Shown: positions 23,901-35,396 of the stretch, piece by piece
Numbering within the stretch: position 1 is the first letter of the stretch
Layout: the number at the start of each line of letters is the position of its first letter
Source of the DNA: Berberis thunbergii
Taxonomy: Eukaryota; Streptophyta; Magnoliopsida; Ranunculales; Berberidaceae
Assembly: GCA_003290165.1 (NCBI GenBank)
Contig: QNQO01002065.1
Span: 109,484 to 173,483, forward strand
DNA: 64,000 bases
Direction: 5' to 3'
Notes under the pieces: model-generated
Told to the model about the DNA's origin: nothing
Database searches by the model: none
What the model saw: only the letters and a program-made list of their open reading frames with translations
Program-made: the position numbers and the translations under genes

Positions 23901-25988
23901 AAAAGTTACCCTCACTATCTCTCGCAAGATTCCTTAACCTTGTCCTAAAATTTCTATGCAGGTAACCGACACGAGAAACAATCTTTTTTTGTGTGTGATT
24001 CGTCAACTCCCGCAAATGTTTCCTGTTACAAGAGTAAATAATGTCATGTTAATCTATAGTCAGTAGTTTGCATGACAACACTTATTTTCTCACCCCCTAA
24101 ACACACTTAAAGAACCAAACAGTGGAATAAGGTAACAACTAGGTAAATTAAGTAACACCAGAAGCATCTATCAAGAATAAGAAAAGATCTTAAATTAGCT
24201 GAAAACACCCCCTAAACTCAGCCATCGAAACCCAGCTGAAACAGACTTAAATTAGCTGAAAATAGCCACTAAACACAGCCGAATCAGCCATCTAAACCAG
24301 CTGAAATAACCCCACAAACTCAGCTAGAAACAGCCCCAAAAATCTGTTGAAATAACACCAAAAATCTGCTGAAACAACACTAACTGTCTGCTGGAACAAC
24401 CCCACAAATAGCCTTATTTGAGGACTAAATTGTAACCCAATTTAGTTCCAAAACGACCACTTTTGAACATCAAAATGCATCCCAAGATAGACTCAAAACA
24501 ACCATATTTCAGTCCCCACACGGGTCCAAAAACAACCAGATTCCGTCCCCAAACAACCCTGTAAATAACCCCTCAAACTGCCATATTTATCAATGAAACA
24601 CAACACAATTTGGCAAAACACAACACAACACAACACAATTTGGCAATAAAATAATACATCAACAGAGAACATAAGTCCATTTCTGGAGTGGGCCTTGGGT
24701 GGACTGGATTAAGTCAAAACATATTAACTCAGTTAGGTGCCCTTTTTACTTCAATTTAGCACCCCTTTTTCAGCACTCCCTTTTCTCCAGCATAAGCTAA
24801 ACTACATATAGCATAAACCTCATCTTTGAACATAAAAACCCTTACAACAGAGAACAGATATAGCACCAAGAACATGAACAACTGACCAACTAGTACACAT
24901 TACAACACTTGAAAAATATTCATTTTTGAAGAATCTCTGCAAAGTAATGAACATATTCATGTAAAAATTGGTGTTTTTGCTCATACATGCAACCACAATA
25001 GAGTGCCCAAATTGCATAAAACACTTGGGAGACTCTTATTCTCTTGCTGAACATTGCAACATGTGCCCCAAGCAACTTCAAGCTGAGAAGAAGAAGAAAG
25101 AAAAGAAGGAGAAACAACATAAAGTTGCTGGGAATTGAAGATCTCTTCAAAGAAGGCTAAATGAGATCACAAGGTTTGAATTCTACTTGTTTTGGTTTTT
25201 CTTTCTTTACTTTTGATCTGATCAAGAAGAGATGACAACAAAACTACAAACTAAACTCCTCCAGTAATAGGCTATCAACCCCTTTCCTACTTACATAGCC
25301 TATGAACCCCATCCCTAAATAAGAACCCTGATGTAAGAGTAGGCTATTACCCCCATCCCTACTTACATCGCCTTGCTGCAATTTATGGCTTTGGGTCAAA
25401 ATGTTTTAATGTAACAAAACCCTATTACTAAAAAATAAAAAATAAAACTTTTGCCCATAATGTAAATAAGCAAAACTTCAACACTTTTCCATGCTTGGCT
25501 AATTTCTGCAATTCAAAAATCGTTGATACAAATATGATTTTAAGAACATAACAGGAAGAAAATATGTATATCCAAACAAACAACCACACCAATTACTAAA
25601 ATTTAAACGCAGATTGAGATAGCAAATATACCTTGACTTCATCCCAAAGTTGTTCTTTCAATGGCAACAAATCATCCTTACGCCAATTGGTAATCGTGAT
25701 TGGAAAAGTTCGTCTACAGCAAGATCCAACAAAGTGAGCTAAGGTCATCGACTGTTTGCCAATTGGTTGGCCCATTTCATTCCAATTCACCTTTATTACA
25801 TCTCCTTTGGCCCTTCTTTTCTTAACACTCACCATAGTGACTATTCCTCGAGACTGAACCTGGGACAAGCCACTATTTCTAGTTGAACCTCCTGTCTCAC
25901 CTCCTCTAGAATCATCTTGACCATCCCCTCGACCGTTCTCTCGAGCACGACCCTTGCTCTGGCGCTTGCTCGGGGATCTAGCAGTCAT
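20984..25988 (-). CDS. CACTA second protein: Transposase_24, DUF8039 and Ulp1-like cysteine protease
   Basis: This is a multi-exon gene. The first coding exon starts at 25988 (MTARSPSKRQSKGRARENG), just after an acceptor ttttacag, and carries a basic/Gly-rich tail and a Transposase_24-type segment. Further exons lie at about 24015-23790 (LYWKDFVAYSS), 23630-23430, 23197-22985 (coiled coil KLKKQCNRLEKDMQEMKAKG) and 22920-22580 (DUF8039-like, TVGEAVGHFISWPKKLMSL), then 22372-21995. The C-terminal exons have clean GT-AG borders: 21664-21551, 21470-21388, 21295-21193 and 21097-20984. They hold the C48 protease residues: His in QHWVLI, Asp in YFMDPAPG, Gln in CPKQ and Cys in GIHCGHYIC. I saw no premature stop in these last exons. 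Middle exon borders are approximate. The large intron at about 24060-25590 is repeat-rich. The protease may process SUMO-like modifiers; its role in transposition is not established. Confidence 0.75.
24190..24430. repeat. Degenerate short-unit repeat in the CACTA intron
   Basis: Loose repetition of words such as CAGCTGAAA, AACCCCACAAACTCAGCT and AAATCTGCTGAAA at irregular spacing. It lies within the 1.5-kb intron of the Ulp1-type gene and is non-coding. Confidence 0.5.
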
Positions 25989-26237
25989 GATCCTGTAAAA
26001 TAAAGAGTATAAGCATGAATTAATACACAAAATCATAAGTAACAAGCCAATATTGCAAAGGATAATGAGTACTTACTACAAATGCTTCATTTATTCTGGA
26101 TCTTACAACTTACTTACACAAATGACTCAATAGGAAAAATACATACTAGATCTTACTACTTAATGTTTAATGGACATAATTCAATAGGAAAAATACATAC
26201 ATTACTTTGGATCTTACAACTTACTACTGGATATAAA

Positions 26238-29200
26238 TTACAAATATATAATAGGAAAAACACATACATTTCTTTTTGGCTTTTTGGCTTTAGATATCCT
26301 CTTTCGTTTGGTAGTTGACTTTGATCGTTCATGGCCATGTACATTAACTAAATCTGGATTTACATATTCACCTTCATCATGATCATATCTTAAATATAAG
26401 TTTTGATGATCATCATAATCGTAAGTGCTCGGGCAAACATACACGTCCCCAAAAGGATCATTAATTGTATCAACGTCCTCATCAACATGGTCACTAACTT
26501 GGTAACTATTATTGAACTTGTTCGACAATACAACGATGAACCACTTCTTATCAACTGGGTCACTCACATAAAACACTTGCTTAGCTTGCACTGCCATGAT
26601 GTATGAATCGTCTTTGTACCCAACCTTTTTTAAATCGACGCGTATGAATCCAGAACTTTCAACATGTACTCCATCAGGAATGCTAACCCAACTACAGTCA
26701 AACACCGAAACTCGGAATCCAACATAGTCGATTTCCCACATATTTATGATTTGTCCAAAGTATGTCGTATCTGTCTGGTTTAGTGCAGTGGCATTAAGAG
26801 AAACCCCACTATTCTGCATTGTTCTTTTCGCATCGTGTTCTCTAGTGTAGCATGTGTATCCATTAATAAGATAACATTTGTAAGAATACACATGCATATC
26901 AGGTCCTCTTGACAAATACTTGATCCTTTCTGATACTGAGTCACTTTTCTCTATGCAACCACGAAACCACTCGATGAAGGTAAGATTGTGCTCCACTTCA
27001 ACCCAATCAGGGCCTTTATCTGGATGATCTTTTGTGATACCCTGTTTGTGCATCTCAACATAAGGAACAACATTAACTGTGTTATGTAGAACACACAAGT
27101 GCACCAGTCGCCACTGTTTGAGGTTGATCAACAACGGTTGACCCCCAATTACACCTTCACCCTCAATCCTATTAGTGTGACGAGTACTCGGAAGTCCAAT
27201 TGCTTCGACATTTGGAATATATTCGGACCAATATTCTATTGCTTCTTCAACTAAATAGGTTTCAGCTATGCAAGCTTCCGGTCGATACCTGTTTCTCACA
27301 TAACCTTTCAACACTTTCATATACCGCTCCATGCCATACATCCATCTCATACGAGCAGGACCACACATCCTCGTCTCGTAAACCAAGTGAACAGTCAAAT
27401 TAATCATGATATCGAAGAAAGATGGTGGAAAATACATCTTAAGCTCACAAAGTGTTTCTATAATCACTTTCTGTAAACTTGACAAACTTCTTGGGTCTAT
27501 GACCTTGCTGCTCATGGCTTTGAAAAACCAACATAACTTTGTGATAGTCTTACGCACATTTTCTGGCAAGATAGAACAAATTGCAATTGGGAGCAGATTC
27601 TCAATGATGACATGATAATCATGTGATTTCATATTCAGCAGTTTCAACCCGTCTGAAGATACAAGATTTTGTATGTTGGATGAGTAACCCTCTAGAACTT
27701 TCACGGACTGAAGTGTTTCAAGTAACACAATCTTCTCATTCTTAGACAAAGTATGAGCGACAGGAGGTAAGTATGGTGTTGCTTTCCCCTCCTTTAATAC
27801 AGGTGCAAGTTCTTCTCTGATTCCCATATCAACCATGTCCTTTCGTGCATTGAGTCCATCTTTAGATTTCGAAGAGTCACATAACAAAGTATTTATCACA
27901 CTAGCACTCACATTTTTTCTCATTATGCATGAGATCAATAAAATGCCTAACAAACAAGTCCTTCCAATAAGCTAACTGAAAAAAGATTGATTGTTTCTTA
28001 AAACCTTTAGTGGGAACAAACTTTGCAAACGTTTTACCAAACTGTGTCTCAATGTTTTCCACCTCTTTTAGCACATCGACACCTGACAATGTAGAAGGTG
28101 GAAACCGATCTTCAACTTCACCATTGAATGCCTCAGACATCGTTCTGTAGGGATGACTTGGATCCAACCACCGTCTATGCCCCATGTAAACAAACTTCTT
28201 ACAATGACTCAAGCGAAGATGATCGGTATTATCGATACACCATGGGCACGCACAATGCCCCTTCACAGTATATCCAGAAAGGTTCCCATAAGCTGGGAAA
28301 TCATTGATCGTTCCAAACAACATAGCCTTCAATCTGAAATTAGACTTTCTGTATCCATCATATACATCAACACCCTCTTCCCACAGCAACTTTAAGTCCT
28401 CGATTAATGGAGCCAAATATATATCAATGTCGTTACCAGGTTGTCGAGGTCCTGATATCAAAATAGACAACATCATATACTTGCGTTTCATGCATAACCA
28501 AGGGGCCAGGTTATAGATCATCAAAACCACGGGCCATGTACCATGGGAAGTACTCTGAACACCATGAGGATTCATTCCATCTGCTGAAAGTACCAATCGC
28601 AAGTTCCTTGATTCCTTCCCAAATTCTGGATATTTATTATCAAATGTCTTCCACTAAGGTGAATCAGCTGGATGCCTCAACATTCCATCATTTGTTCTTT
28701 CATCATAATGCCATGTCAAGTGTTTAGCATCATCAAAGCTACTATACAACCTCCTGAATCTAGGAATTATAGGAAAGTACCACATAACTTTGGCCGGGGA
28801 GTTGTTTTTCTTATACCGCTTCTTACCACACTTGGGACATTCATTCAATTCTGCGTAATCTTTCCTATATAAAATATAATCATTCGGACAAGCATGGATC
28901 TTCTCATGTGTTAACCCGATAGATTTGAGCAACTGTTTAGCATCATATGCTCTTCGAGGGAGCACATTCCCATCTGGCAATAGTTCACCTACAGCTTCTA
29001 ACATCTCTGTGAAGAAAACATCAGAAACTTGGTGACTAGCTTTTAAGTTGTACAAAGTCAACACAGCTGACAATTTTGTAGCCTTTGTACAACCCGGCCA
29101 CAACGGTAACCCAACATCCTCTCTTAAACCATCACACATATCAGGATGATCCCGCAACTCTTCATTGACAACACTTGGGGAATTATTCACAGGACTAGAT

Positions 29201-29547
29201 TTTTCATTACCATCTCCCATATCACTTGTGTTCATTTTATTTATAAACTCAAACTGGGAGCCCAATTGACTTGATAAACTATGTTTACGTTTGCCAATTG
29301 AGCTACGTTTATCTTTGCTCTCACCATGATATGTCCAAACCTTATATGTATTGTCAATACCATGACACAATAAATGCTCGTGCAACTTCATTTGACCACT
29401 AACCTCTTTTACATTTAAACATTTTCGACACGGACATTTAATGAACATTGGATTTTTAGCATTCTTAGTTGCATAAGCACAAAACTCTTCCACCCCTTTC
29501 TTGTACTCTTCAGATAATCAATCCGCATTTACCCATTCTCGATCCAT
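26238..29547 (-). pseudogene. TNP2-type CACTA transposase (Transposase_21), broken by two stops and a frameshift
   Basis: The start at 29547 reads MDREWVNAD, then a TGA where the family has a sense codon. A Transpos_assoc domain follows (FIKCPCRKCLNVKEVSG...LHEHLLCHGI), then a zinc-finger-like NECPKCGKKRY. A TAG at 28651-28653 interrupts SP/WKTFDNKYPEF; the same frame continues through Transposase_21 (LVLSADGMNPHG, GHCACPWCID, HRRWLDPSHPYR). A one-base slip in an A run near 27912-27918 (LMHNEKK) shifts to the frame that stays open to 26238. That part holds DUF4218 (YFPPSFFDIMINLTVHLVYE) and DUF4216 (FGQIINMWEIDYVGF, VFYVSDPVDKKWFIVV). TNP2-type proteins catalyse cut-and-paste. Only three lesions in about 1,100 codons means this copy died fairly recently. 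Confidence 0.9.
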
Positions 29548-30289
29548 TAAAAACAATACTACAAAAAAACATCAATACATCAATCTCCATTGCCATGAAT
29601 CCACATTTTTTACTTGTTCTTTCCACTCTTGGGACTTAGCAAGATTCTTACTAGCACACAATTCTATGAACAGTCACTTTAATTAGTGGAAGCTAAGCAT
29701 GAAATATTTATATTTGTCCAATCTATCATACACAAACAGAAGACAAAGATTGAATCCAAACAATTTCGTAACAATAAATCATAGAGAAATGACTTAGAAA
29801 CCTGGTCGGAATCAAAATATGAAGAAACATATACGGAGTACTACATTTTCATTTTGAATACGTTATATTAATACACTCTGTCACAATTTGATTGAAAGAT
29901 TTTTTCAACAAAACAGTCCATATATCTTTGAAACAATAATTCATTCATACGAGTATAACTATACATTTTTAATAACATATTCATACCATTCCATTAGATA
30001 CTACACATGAAACACTAATATGACAACATTTTGAACATAAAGCTATATGCCTATAACTCAAAAACAATAAAAATATGCATTAGATGCTCACTTCCTCAGT
30101 AGACAAAAAATAGGCTAATAATCAGTGAATCACACACAAAACACAAACACAAAAAAAAAAAAGCAAGAAGAAGCAAGAGAGACGCTATTTCAATTGAACT
30201 TGTCTTTTTTTTTTACTAAGATTTTGTCACAGTCACTGAGTGAGAGTCGAGCGAGAGAGACGAACCTGGTCCTTACCCTGCGACTCCTC

Positions 30290-30425
30290 GGTTCCTCGCC
30301 TCCTCGCCTCCTCGCCTCGCCTCCTCGATCTGGTTCCTCGCCTCCTCGCCTCGGTTCCTTGCCTCCTCGATCTGGTTCCTCGCCTCGCCTCCTCGATCTG
30401 GTTCCTCGCCTAGCCTCGTATCGCC
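30290..30425. repeat. Minisatellite upstream of the CACTA transposase gene
   Basis: Tandem variants of CTCCTCGCCTCCTCGATCTG and GGTTCCTCGCCTC. It lies between the right subterminal array and the TNP2 start, so it is probably 5' UTR or promoter sequence. Open frames across it (Arg/Gly/Glu-rich on the minus strand) are low-complexity artefacts. Confidence 0.7.
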
Positions 30426-30579
30426 TCTCTCCGTGTGTTTGAAAAAATGGCAAAAGCAAAACCAAAAACATATTGTCGAGATTTAGGTTTTTATTAGGGC
30501 TTGTGATCTTAACCGTCCGATCGTATCAAGATCTGAAAAAGATGAGATTTAATTTGATATTTGATTTTTTTAATTATTA

Positions 30580-30879
30580 GGCTATAGGATAAAGCGCTAT
30601 ACTAAATGTAAGTAGCATAGCTCTTTCGAAGCGCTATGCAAGCACTTTAAAAGCGCTATGGTAGTTTTGGTAACGTTTTTCCACATAGCGTTTTTTAAAG
30701 CGCTATCTAAGACATAATTAAGATAGCGCTTAACTGAAAAAAAATATTAAAAGCGCTATTGTAGCATTTTTTTTGATTTTTTTTAAAGACAAATAAGCGC
30801 TATCCTAGCGGCCACTTGGATAGCTCTTTAAAAAAGCGCTATCTAAGTGGCGTTACCTAAGCTAATATTTGTAGTAGTG
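30580..30879. repeat. Right subterminal AGCGCT palindrome array of the CACTA element
   Basis: The same AAGCGCTAT and ATAGCGCTT words as at 20303-20740, ending in GTAGTAGTG at the terminus. Having the array at both ends confirms the element borders. Confidence 0.85.
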
Positions 30880-31651
30880 TTTTACGACTTCCTTACCTTG
30901 GAACCCCCTTGTATGGCAGAACTCTTGAAGAGCGCCCATAGGTGCATCACCTTGGAGGAAATGAGAACAACAAAGAAGGAAACTAAAGTAGAGAAGAAAC
31001 CCTCCGTTTCTAGAGAAAAAAAGGGAAAATGCGAGAAAATGAAGAAAGAAACAAGCAGAAGCACAACGACGGCAGGTCAGACTCTGGCCGCGCCAGGCCA
31101 GAGAAATCTTCCACCTATGTTAGATCCAGATCCATGACCCCCCTCAATTATAGCTTGTCAGACGTCCTTAATTCCATGAATAACTGGGAAGATCTAAAAT
31201 GGCCATGAAGCAGCGCGGAGATCCCTCCAAGTGCGATAACAACAAGTATTGCTCATACCACAAGGAGAGTGGCCACGACACCAACGACTGCAAGAGTCTA
31301 AGGTATGAGATCGAGTACTGGATTCACAAGGGCAAACTAAAGGAGTTCTTGGGTTCAGAGAAAAGGCAGGACCAAATCAGGGAAAGAGGAGAGCCAGTCA
31401 AAAAATATGAAAAGGAGACTCAAGGCATAATATGTCCTTCACGGAGTCGAATAAAAAAAAGAACACCCAAACAGGTCCCGCAAGCGAACACTTTTTTGAG
31501 ATTAGGACACAACCTACAAACGGGGATAGACGTGTGTTACTCGTGGGTGCAAAGCCCCATCTCGACCTTGACCTTCACAAATAAGGACCTCGAAGGCCTC
31601 CGCGCACCGCACAATGACGCTCTTGTCATTTCGATATCTATTGCAAGGTAG
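30880..31651 (+). pseudogene. gag C-terminal part of the Tat-like element with zinc-knuckle-like motif
   Basis: Reading resumes after the CACTA insertion with a gag tail (YDFLTLEPPCMAELLKSAHR) and a Lys/Glu-rich stretch. The frame at 31199-31651 then gives KYCSYHKESGHDTNDCKSLR, followed by EIEYWIHKGKLKEFL. C-X2-H-X4-H-X4-C spacing followed by 'IE.LI..GKL.EF' is characteristic of Tat/Athila-type gag. A stop after 31137 and frame changes show decay. It leads directly into the protease. Confidence 0.75.
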
Positions 31652-32049
31652 AAAGTGAAAAAGGCCCTGGTGGACACGGAAACCTCTCTCAACGTCATGT
31701 TCTACAACACATTCTGCAGTATGGACCTCAAGGAAGAGAACCTAACGTCTTTCGACTACCTGCTAATTGGGTTCAGTGGAGAGAAATGTTTTTCGATCGG
31801 GAAGATAAGACTAGCAGTGGTGACAAGAGATCGAGCCACTAATATGGAAGGCCCTACTCCTAGACTTTGTATTGGTAGACGCACCCTCTACCTATAACCT
31901 CATCTTGGGAAGACCCTGGCATTATCAGATGGAGGCAGTAGTCTTCACCTTTCATCAGTGCGTCAAGTATACCGCCAACCACTTAGAGGGAACGATTCAC
32001 GGGGATCAACCGATGACACGGGACAACCAATATGTTGCACTAAAGTAGA
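31652..32049 (+). pseudogene. Aspartic protease of the Tat-like element
   Basis: ALVDTETSLNVMFYNTFC stands where retroviral-type proteases have (V)DTGSS; the catalytic Asp is present but Gly is replaced by Glu. After a frameshift near 31880 the second half reads VDAPSTYNLILGRPWHYQME and AVVFTFHQCVKYTA, including the conserved ILGRPW motif. The frame ends at TAG (about 32047). The chromovirus at 32151 is inserted about 100 bp downstream. In an active element this enzyme cuts the gag-pol polyprotein. Confidence 0.8.
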
Positions 32050-32150
32050 TAGTATATTCCCAAATTCAACTGGAGCCCGTTAGACAAGTTGAACATAAGC
32101 CATACTCAGAAACAGTGGAAATATCACTCCACTCAGATGGAGACAAAGAC

Positions 32151-33649
32151 TGTAATACCCGCCAAATCACTTGCCAATATAATTTTACTATCTTAGTAAT
32201 TAATAATATTTATTTATTGGTAATATTTATTAATTGGTAGTAGTTACAAATATTTATATATTTTATGATTTTAATTTAGGACCTAGGTTTAGGTTGGTGG
32301 TGAGTAAAAGAGGAGTGGTGGTTGTGTTTAGCTAAAGAAATCCTAACAAAAAACTCATTTAAAAGAAAACCTAGCCTCCTTTTCTCTTTGAATACACACA
32401 TAAGAAAAGGAAAAACCTACGTAGGAAAAAAAAATGGAGGCGATAAAGGAAGAATTTTTGCTCAAACTTTGGGATTTTTGCAAAAATGGTGAGTTAAGCT
32501 CTATTGTATACTCCACTTGTAATTTTGATTACTCCTCCATCTCTAATTTTTTTTATATAATTGTTGTTGTTTCAATATTCTAATTTATGATGCACTTTTT
32601 ACAAGTCCTAATAATTAGTTTATACAAATATGTTATACATAAATAGCACATGCATAAAAGTGGAGTTTGGGGGGATTGATATTGTCAGTAATGAATGTAA
32701 AGGTTATAAGAAATCAAATGAGTTGATTGATGATGGCTGAAAGGGGTAAGAAACGGGCGATTCCTAAAAAAAAAAAAAACTATGTGATTTTGATCACTGT
32801 AAGAAAATAAAATATTGTGAAGTTGATCTCTGTAAAAAATTAATAATAATAATAATAATAAAGGCTATGTGATGTTGATTTCTGTAAAAAAAAAAAAAAA
32901 AAAACTTTTTTGATGTTGATATCTGTAAGAAAAAAAAACTATACTATGTGATGTTGACGCAAGTCTAATTGGCCATAAGGGTTAAAGAAAAAAAAAGCTA
33001 AGAATTAGAAAATAAAGAAAACCTTGAATTGATCATAACATGAAAATGTACATGGATTATGTTAGCATGTATTAGGTTAGCCTTGAAGGAAGAAACTAAC
33101 AACTCATTCGATTATCGAATGAGAACTACCTGTCTTCTTTAAGGTGAAATGCATATTTTTTAAGGATACTTAATTCTCTAGTTATGACATAATTCATAAG
33201 TTTTCTCACACCAGTATTAATATACTGACCCAAATTTTGTATTGTTTTACAAATTTGATTGTGTTCTTAATGAGCATAACCCCAGAGACTTATCAGGGTT
33301 AATTGGAGCGCAAGAGTGGTATTAGCTGTGTGGCGATAGCTGAGGATTTGACATGTTTTGTTAGATCTTGAGTTTATTGTTTTTCCTAAATAATCAAATG
33401 TAGGGATTAGTTATTAATGTTCAAATTTTTAAGTTAGAGATTTATTTGGGAATTGATTAATGAATTTTTTATTATTATTAATATTGTGACTTGGATTTTT
33501 AATTGTGGACCTCATTTTGAGAGGAAAATTTTGAGGAAGGTTATTATTTTATTTATTGACTCATGACTGTACCATTTAATTTGTTCCTGTCGTGCCTTGG
33601 TTTTTGGACAATCTATTAATTTATGTTATTCAAAAATTGGGGCATGATA
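32151..33649 (+). repeat. 5' LTR of the chromovirus
   Basis: It starts TGTAATACCCGCCAAATCAC and ends GGGGCATGATA; the partner LTR ends in TGACA, so the last CA is mutated here. It includes several A-run and 'tatgtgatgttgatctctg' tandem units at about 32780-32950 that differ in copy number from the 3' LTR. Confidence 0.9.
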
Positions 33650-33652
33650 TTT

Positions 33653-33664
33653 TGGTATCAGAGC
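33653..33664 (+). other. Primer binding site, initiator Met tRNA
   Basis: TGGTATCAGAGC, three bases after the 5' LTR, is the standard site complementary to the 3' end of plant initiator methionine tRNA. Confidence 0.9.
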
Positions 33665-33769
33665 ATTTGGTTAGCCTAGACCTAGGGTAGGTCTAGGTGA
33701 TCCTCAGAAGTGTGGAAATGGGATTATGAACGTTTGCATTATTGAGTATTAACGGTTATTTATTTTCGC

Positions 33770-34920
33770 TTGAAGGTAATAGCGAACACTCGATCGAATG
33801 GTGCCAATGAACATAATGGTGATAACGGGCAGAATAACACTAATGGGCCAAGCAGTTCAAATGATCAGGGGGGAAATCATAACTTGATTCAGGTGGATAT
33901 GGGAGCTATGATGACGCAACTTTTGCAGGTTGTGCAGAACGACCATCAGGATAGTCATGGTGACTCGTTTGCCAGGAAAAAGAAAGAGTTTGGGAACCTA
34001 GGTGGTCAGAGGTTTAATGGAGAGACCAACCCTATTGTAGTTGAGAAGTGGATACGCAAGTGTGAAATCGTATTCAATAAGATGCAAATGATCGAGGTGC
34101 AAAACCAAAAATTAGAGGCTCATAATTTGGATAGTAATGCCAAGTATTGGTGGGATTCTATTGAGGAGAGCATGGATACGACTGTTATGACTTGGCTGAC
34201 TTTCAAGTCCAAATTTAGCTGTCAGTTTGTACCTGAAGCTATGAAATCTCAGCTAGCTGCAGAGTTCCTTAGTTTGATGCAAGGTACAAAGTCGGTGACC
34301 CAATATGTGACAAAATTCAATGAGTTGACTCGGTATGCTCCGTACTTGGTTGATACTACTGCTAAGAAGAATCAGAAGTTTATCAGGGGTTTGGGTCATT
34401 ATCTATCAAAATCGCTTTTACCCTTTGATAAAGAACCCTTCGACAGAGTTTTAGACTTAGCTCTCAAGTTCGAACAGCAAGACGCCGCTTTTCGAGAGGT
34501 TACGGAGAATAGCGGGGGAGGTGAGTTATTTAAAAACTAGCGTTCATCTGGGAACCAAGATCAGAATAGGTATAACCCTTATGATCAGTATCAGCGAGGA
34601 CCTGGATTTCAATATCAGCCGAGGTTTCAATTTGGAGGTCAGTTTCAGCAGAGTCCCCAGGGAGGAGTTGAGTCCCAGGGAAGTTTCAAGCCGCAGGGTG
34701 GCTTCGGACCCCAAGGGCTGCAGTGGCAGAAACCGACATTTCAAAACCAGAGCCTGCAAGAGCCATATCAGCAACCACAACCTTATTTCCTCGACCTCAA
34801 GCAGCTGCAGCACCGCAAAGGCAGGCTCCCACTGATACGTTATGCTACAGATGTAACCAGCCAGGGCATCTCATTCGTGATTGTCCTAGTGGGCGAGGCG
34901 CTTCGCAGGGTAGGCAGGCC
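33770..34920 (+). pseudogene. Chromovirus gag with CCHC zinc knuckle
   Basis: A 256-residue open frame (33770-34540) holds a Ty3/gypsy capsid: PIVVEKWIRKCEIVF, NAKYWWDSIEESM, TWLTFKSKFSCQFVPEAMK and QYVTKFNELTRYAP. A TAG at 34538-34540 interrupts it. The same frame continues as a Gln/Gly/Phe-rich linker to about 34780. A frameshift then moves the zinc knuckle (CYRCNQPGHLIRDC, perfect CX2CX4HX4C, 34843-34884) to the frame of 34723-35052. Gag packages the RNA into virus-like particles. One stop and one frameshift separate it from an intact protein. Confidence 0.9.
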
Positions 34921-34959
34921 CCACCAGCTCTAGCACGGGCATTTGCAATTTTACCAAGG

Positions 34960-35322
34960 CAAAAAAATGTTGAAGGTATCATCACTACTCAGTTTCCCTT
35001 CCGAGTATTATTTGATTATGGTGCTTCTCATTCTTTTATTTTTTTTGTCTAATGGTAAAAAAAAGAGAACCTTAAAACTATGCCAGTTATCAAACATTTA
35101 TGTGTTGAGACTCCCATAGGAGGCACTGTCACATTATCTGAGCAATGTAGAAATTTTGAGATCTTTTTAATGGGTCGAAAACTTGTCACGGATTTGATAG
35201 TTATGAATTTTGAGAGCTTTCATGTTATTAGTGGGATGGATTGGTTGGGTAAAAATTATGTTACTATATATTGTGCCACGAGGATCTTTTTTGATAGATA
35301 CACCAGGGTTGCCGTGAATTAG
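34960..35322 (+). pseudogene. Chromovirus aspartic protease (RVP_2 type)
   Basis: PFRVLFDYGASHSFI matches the LFDTGASHSFI active-site region, with Thr changed to Tyr next to the catalytic Asp. A stop at 35050-35052 follows. The C-terminal half (35080-35322) reads VETPIGGTVTLSEQC, DLIVMNFESFHVISGMDWLG and 'NYVTIYC', as in family members (ILGMDWL). The substitution and frame break mean it cannot be active. Confidence 0.8.
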
Positions 35323-35396
35323 TCATGTTTGTGAACCTTGTGGGTACTCCACAATGACGACCACTCTATACTCTATGGATATACCAGGGAAACATA

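Larger units (their letters stand above)
20303..30879 (-). mobile_element. CACTA (En/Spm-type) transposon with two genes
   Basis: The ends are CACTACTACAGATATAG and, in reverse complement, CACTACTACAAATATTAG. TTT flanks both ends (20300-20302 and 30880-30882), the 3-bp duplication expected for CACTA. Both subterminal zones are packed with AGCGCT palindromes. On the minus strand it encodes a TNP2-type transposase (26238-29547, broken) and a second protein with Transposase_24, DUF8039 and Ulp1-protease domains (20984-25988). It sits inside gag of the Tat-like retrotransposon, whose reading continues on either side. Confidence 0.95.

Noticed and set aside
25992..26268. Splice joining TNP2 and the Ulp1-type gene into one protein
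   Set aside because: A GTATGT donor and a ttttacag acceptor exist, but joining them leads to a stop after four codons, so a fusion is not supported.
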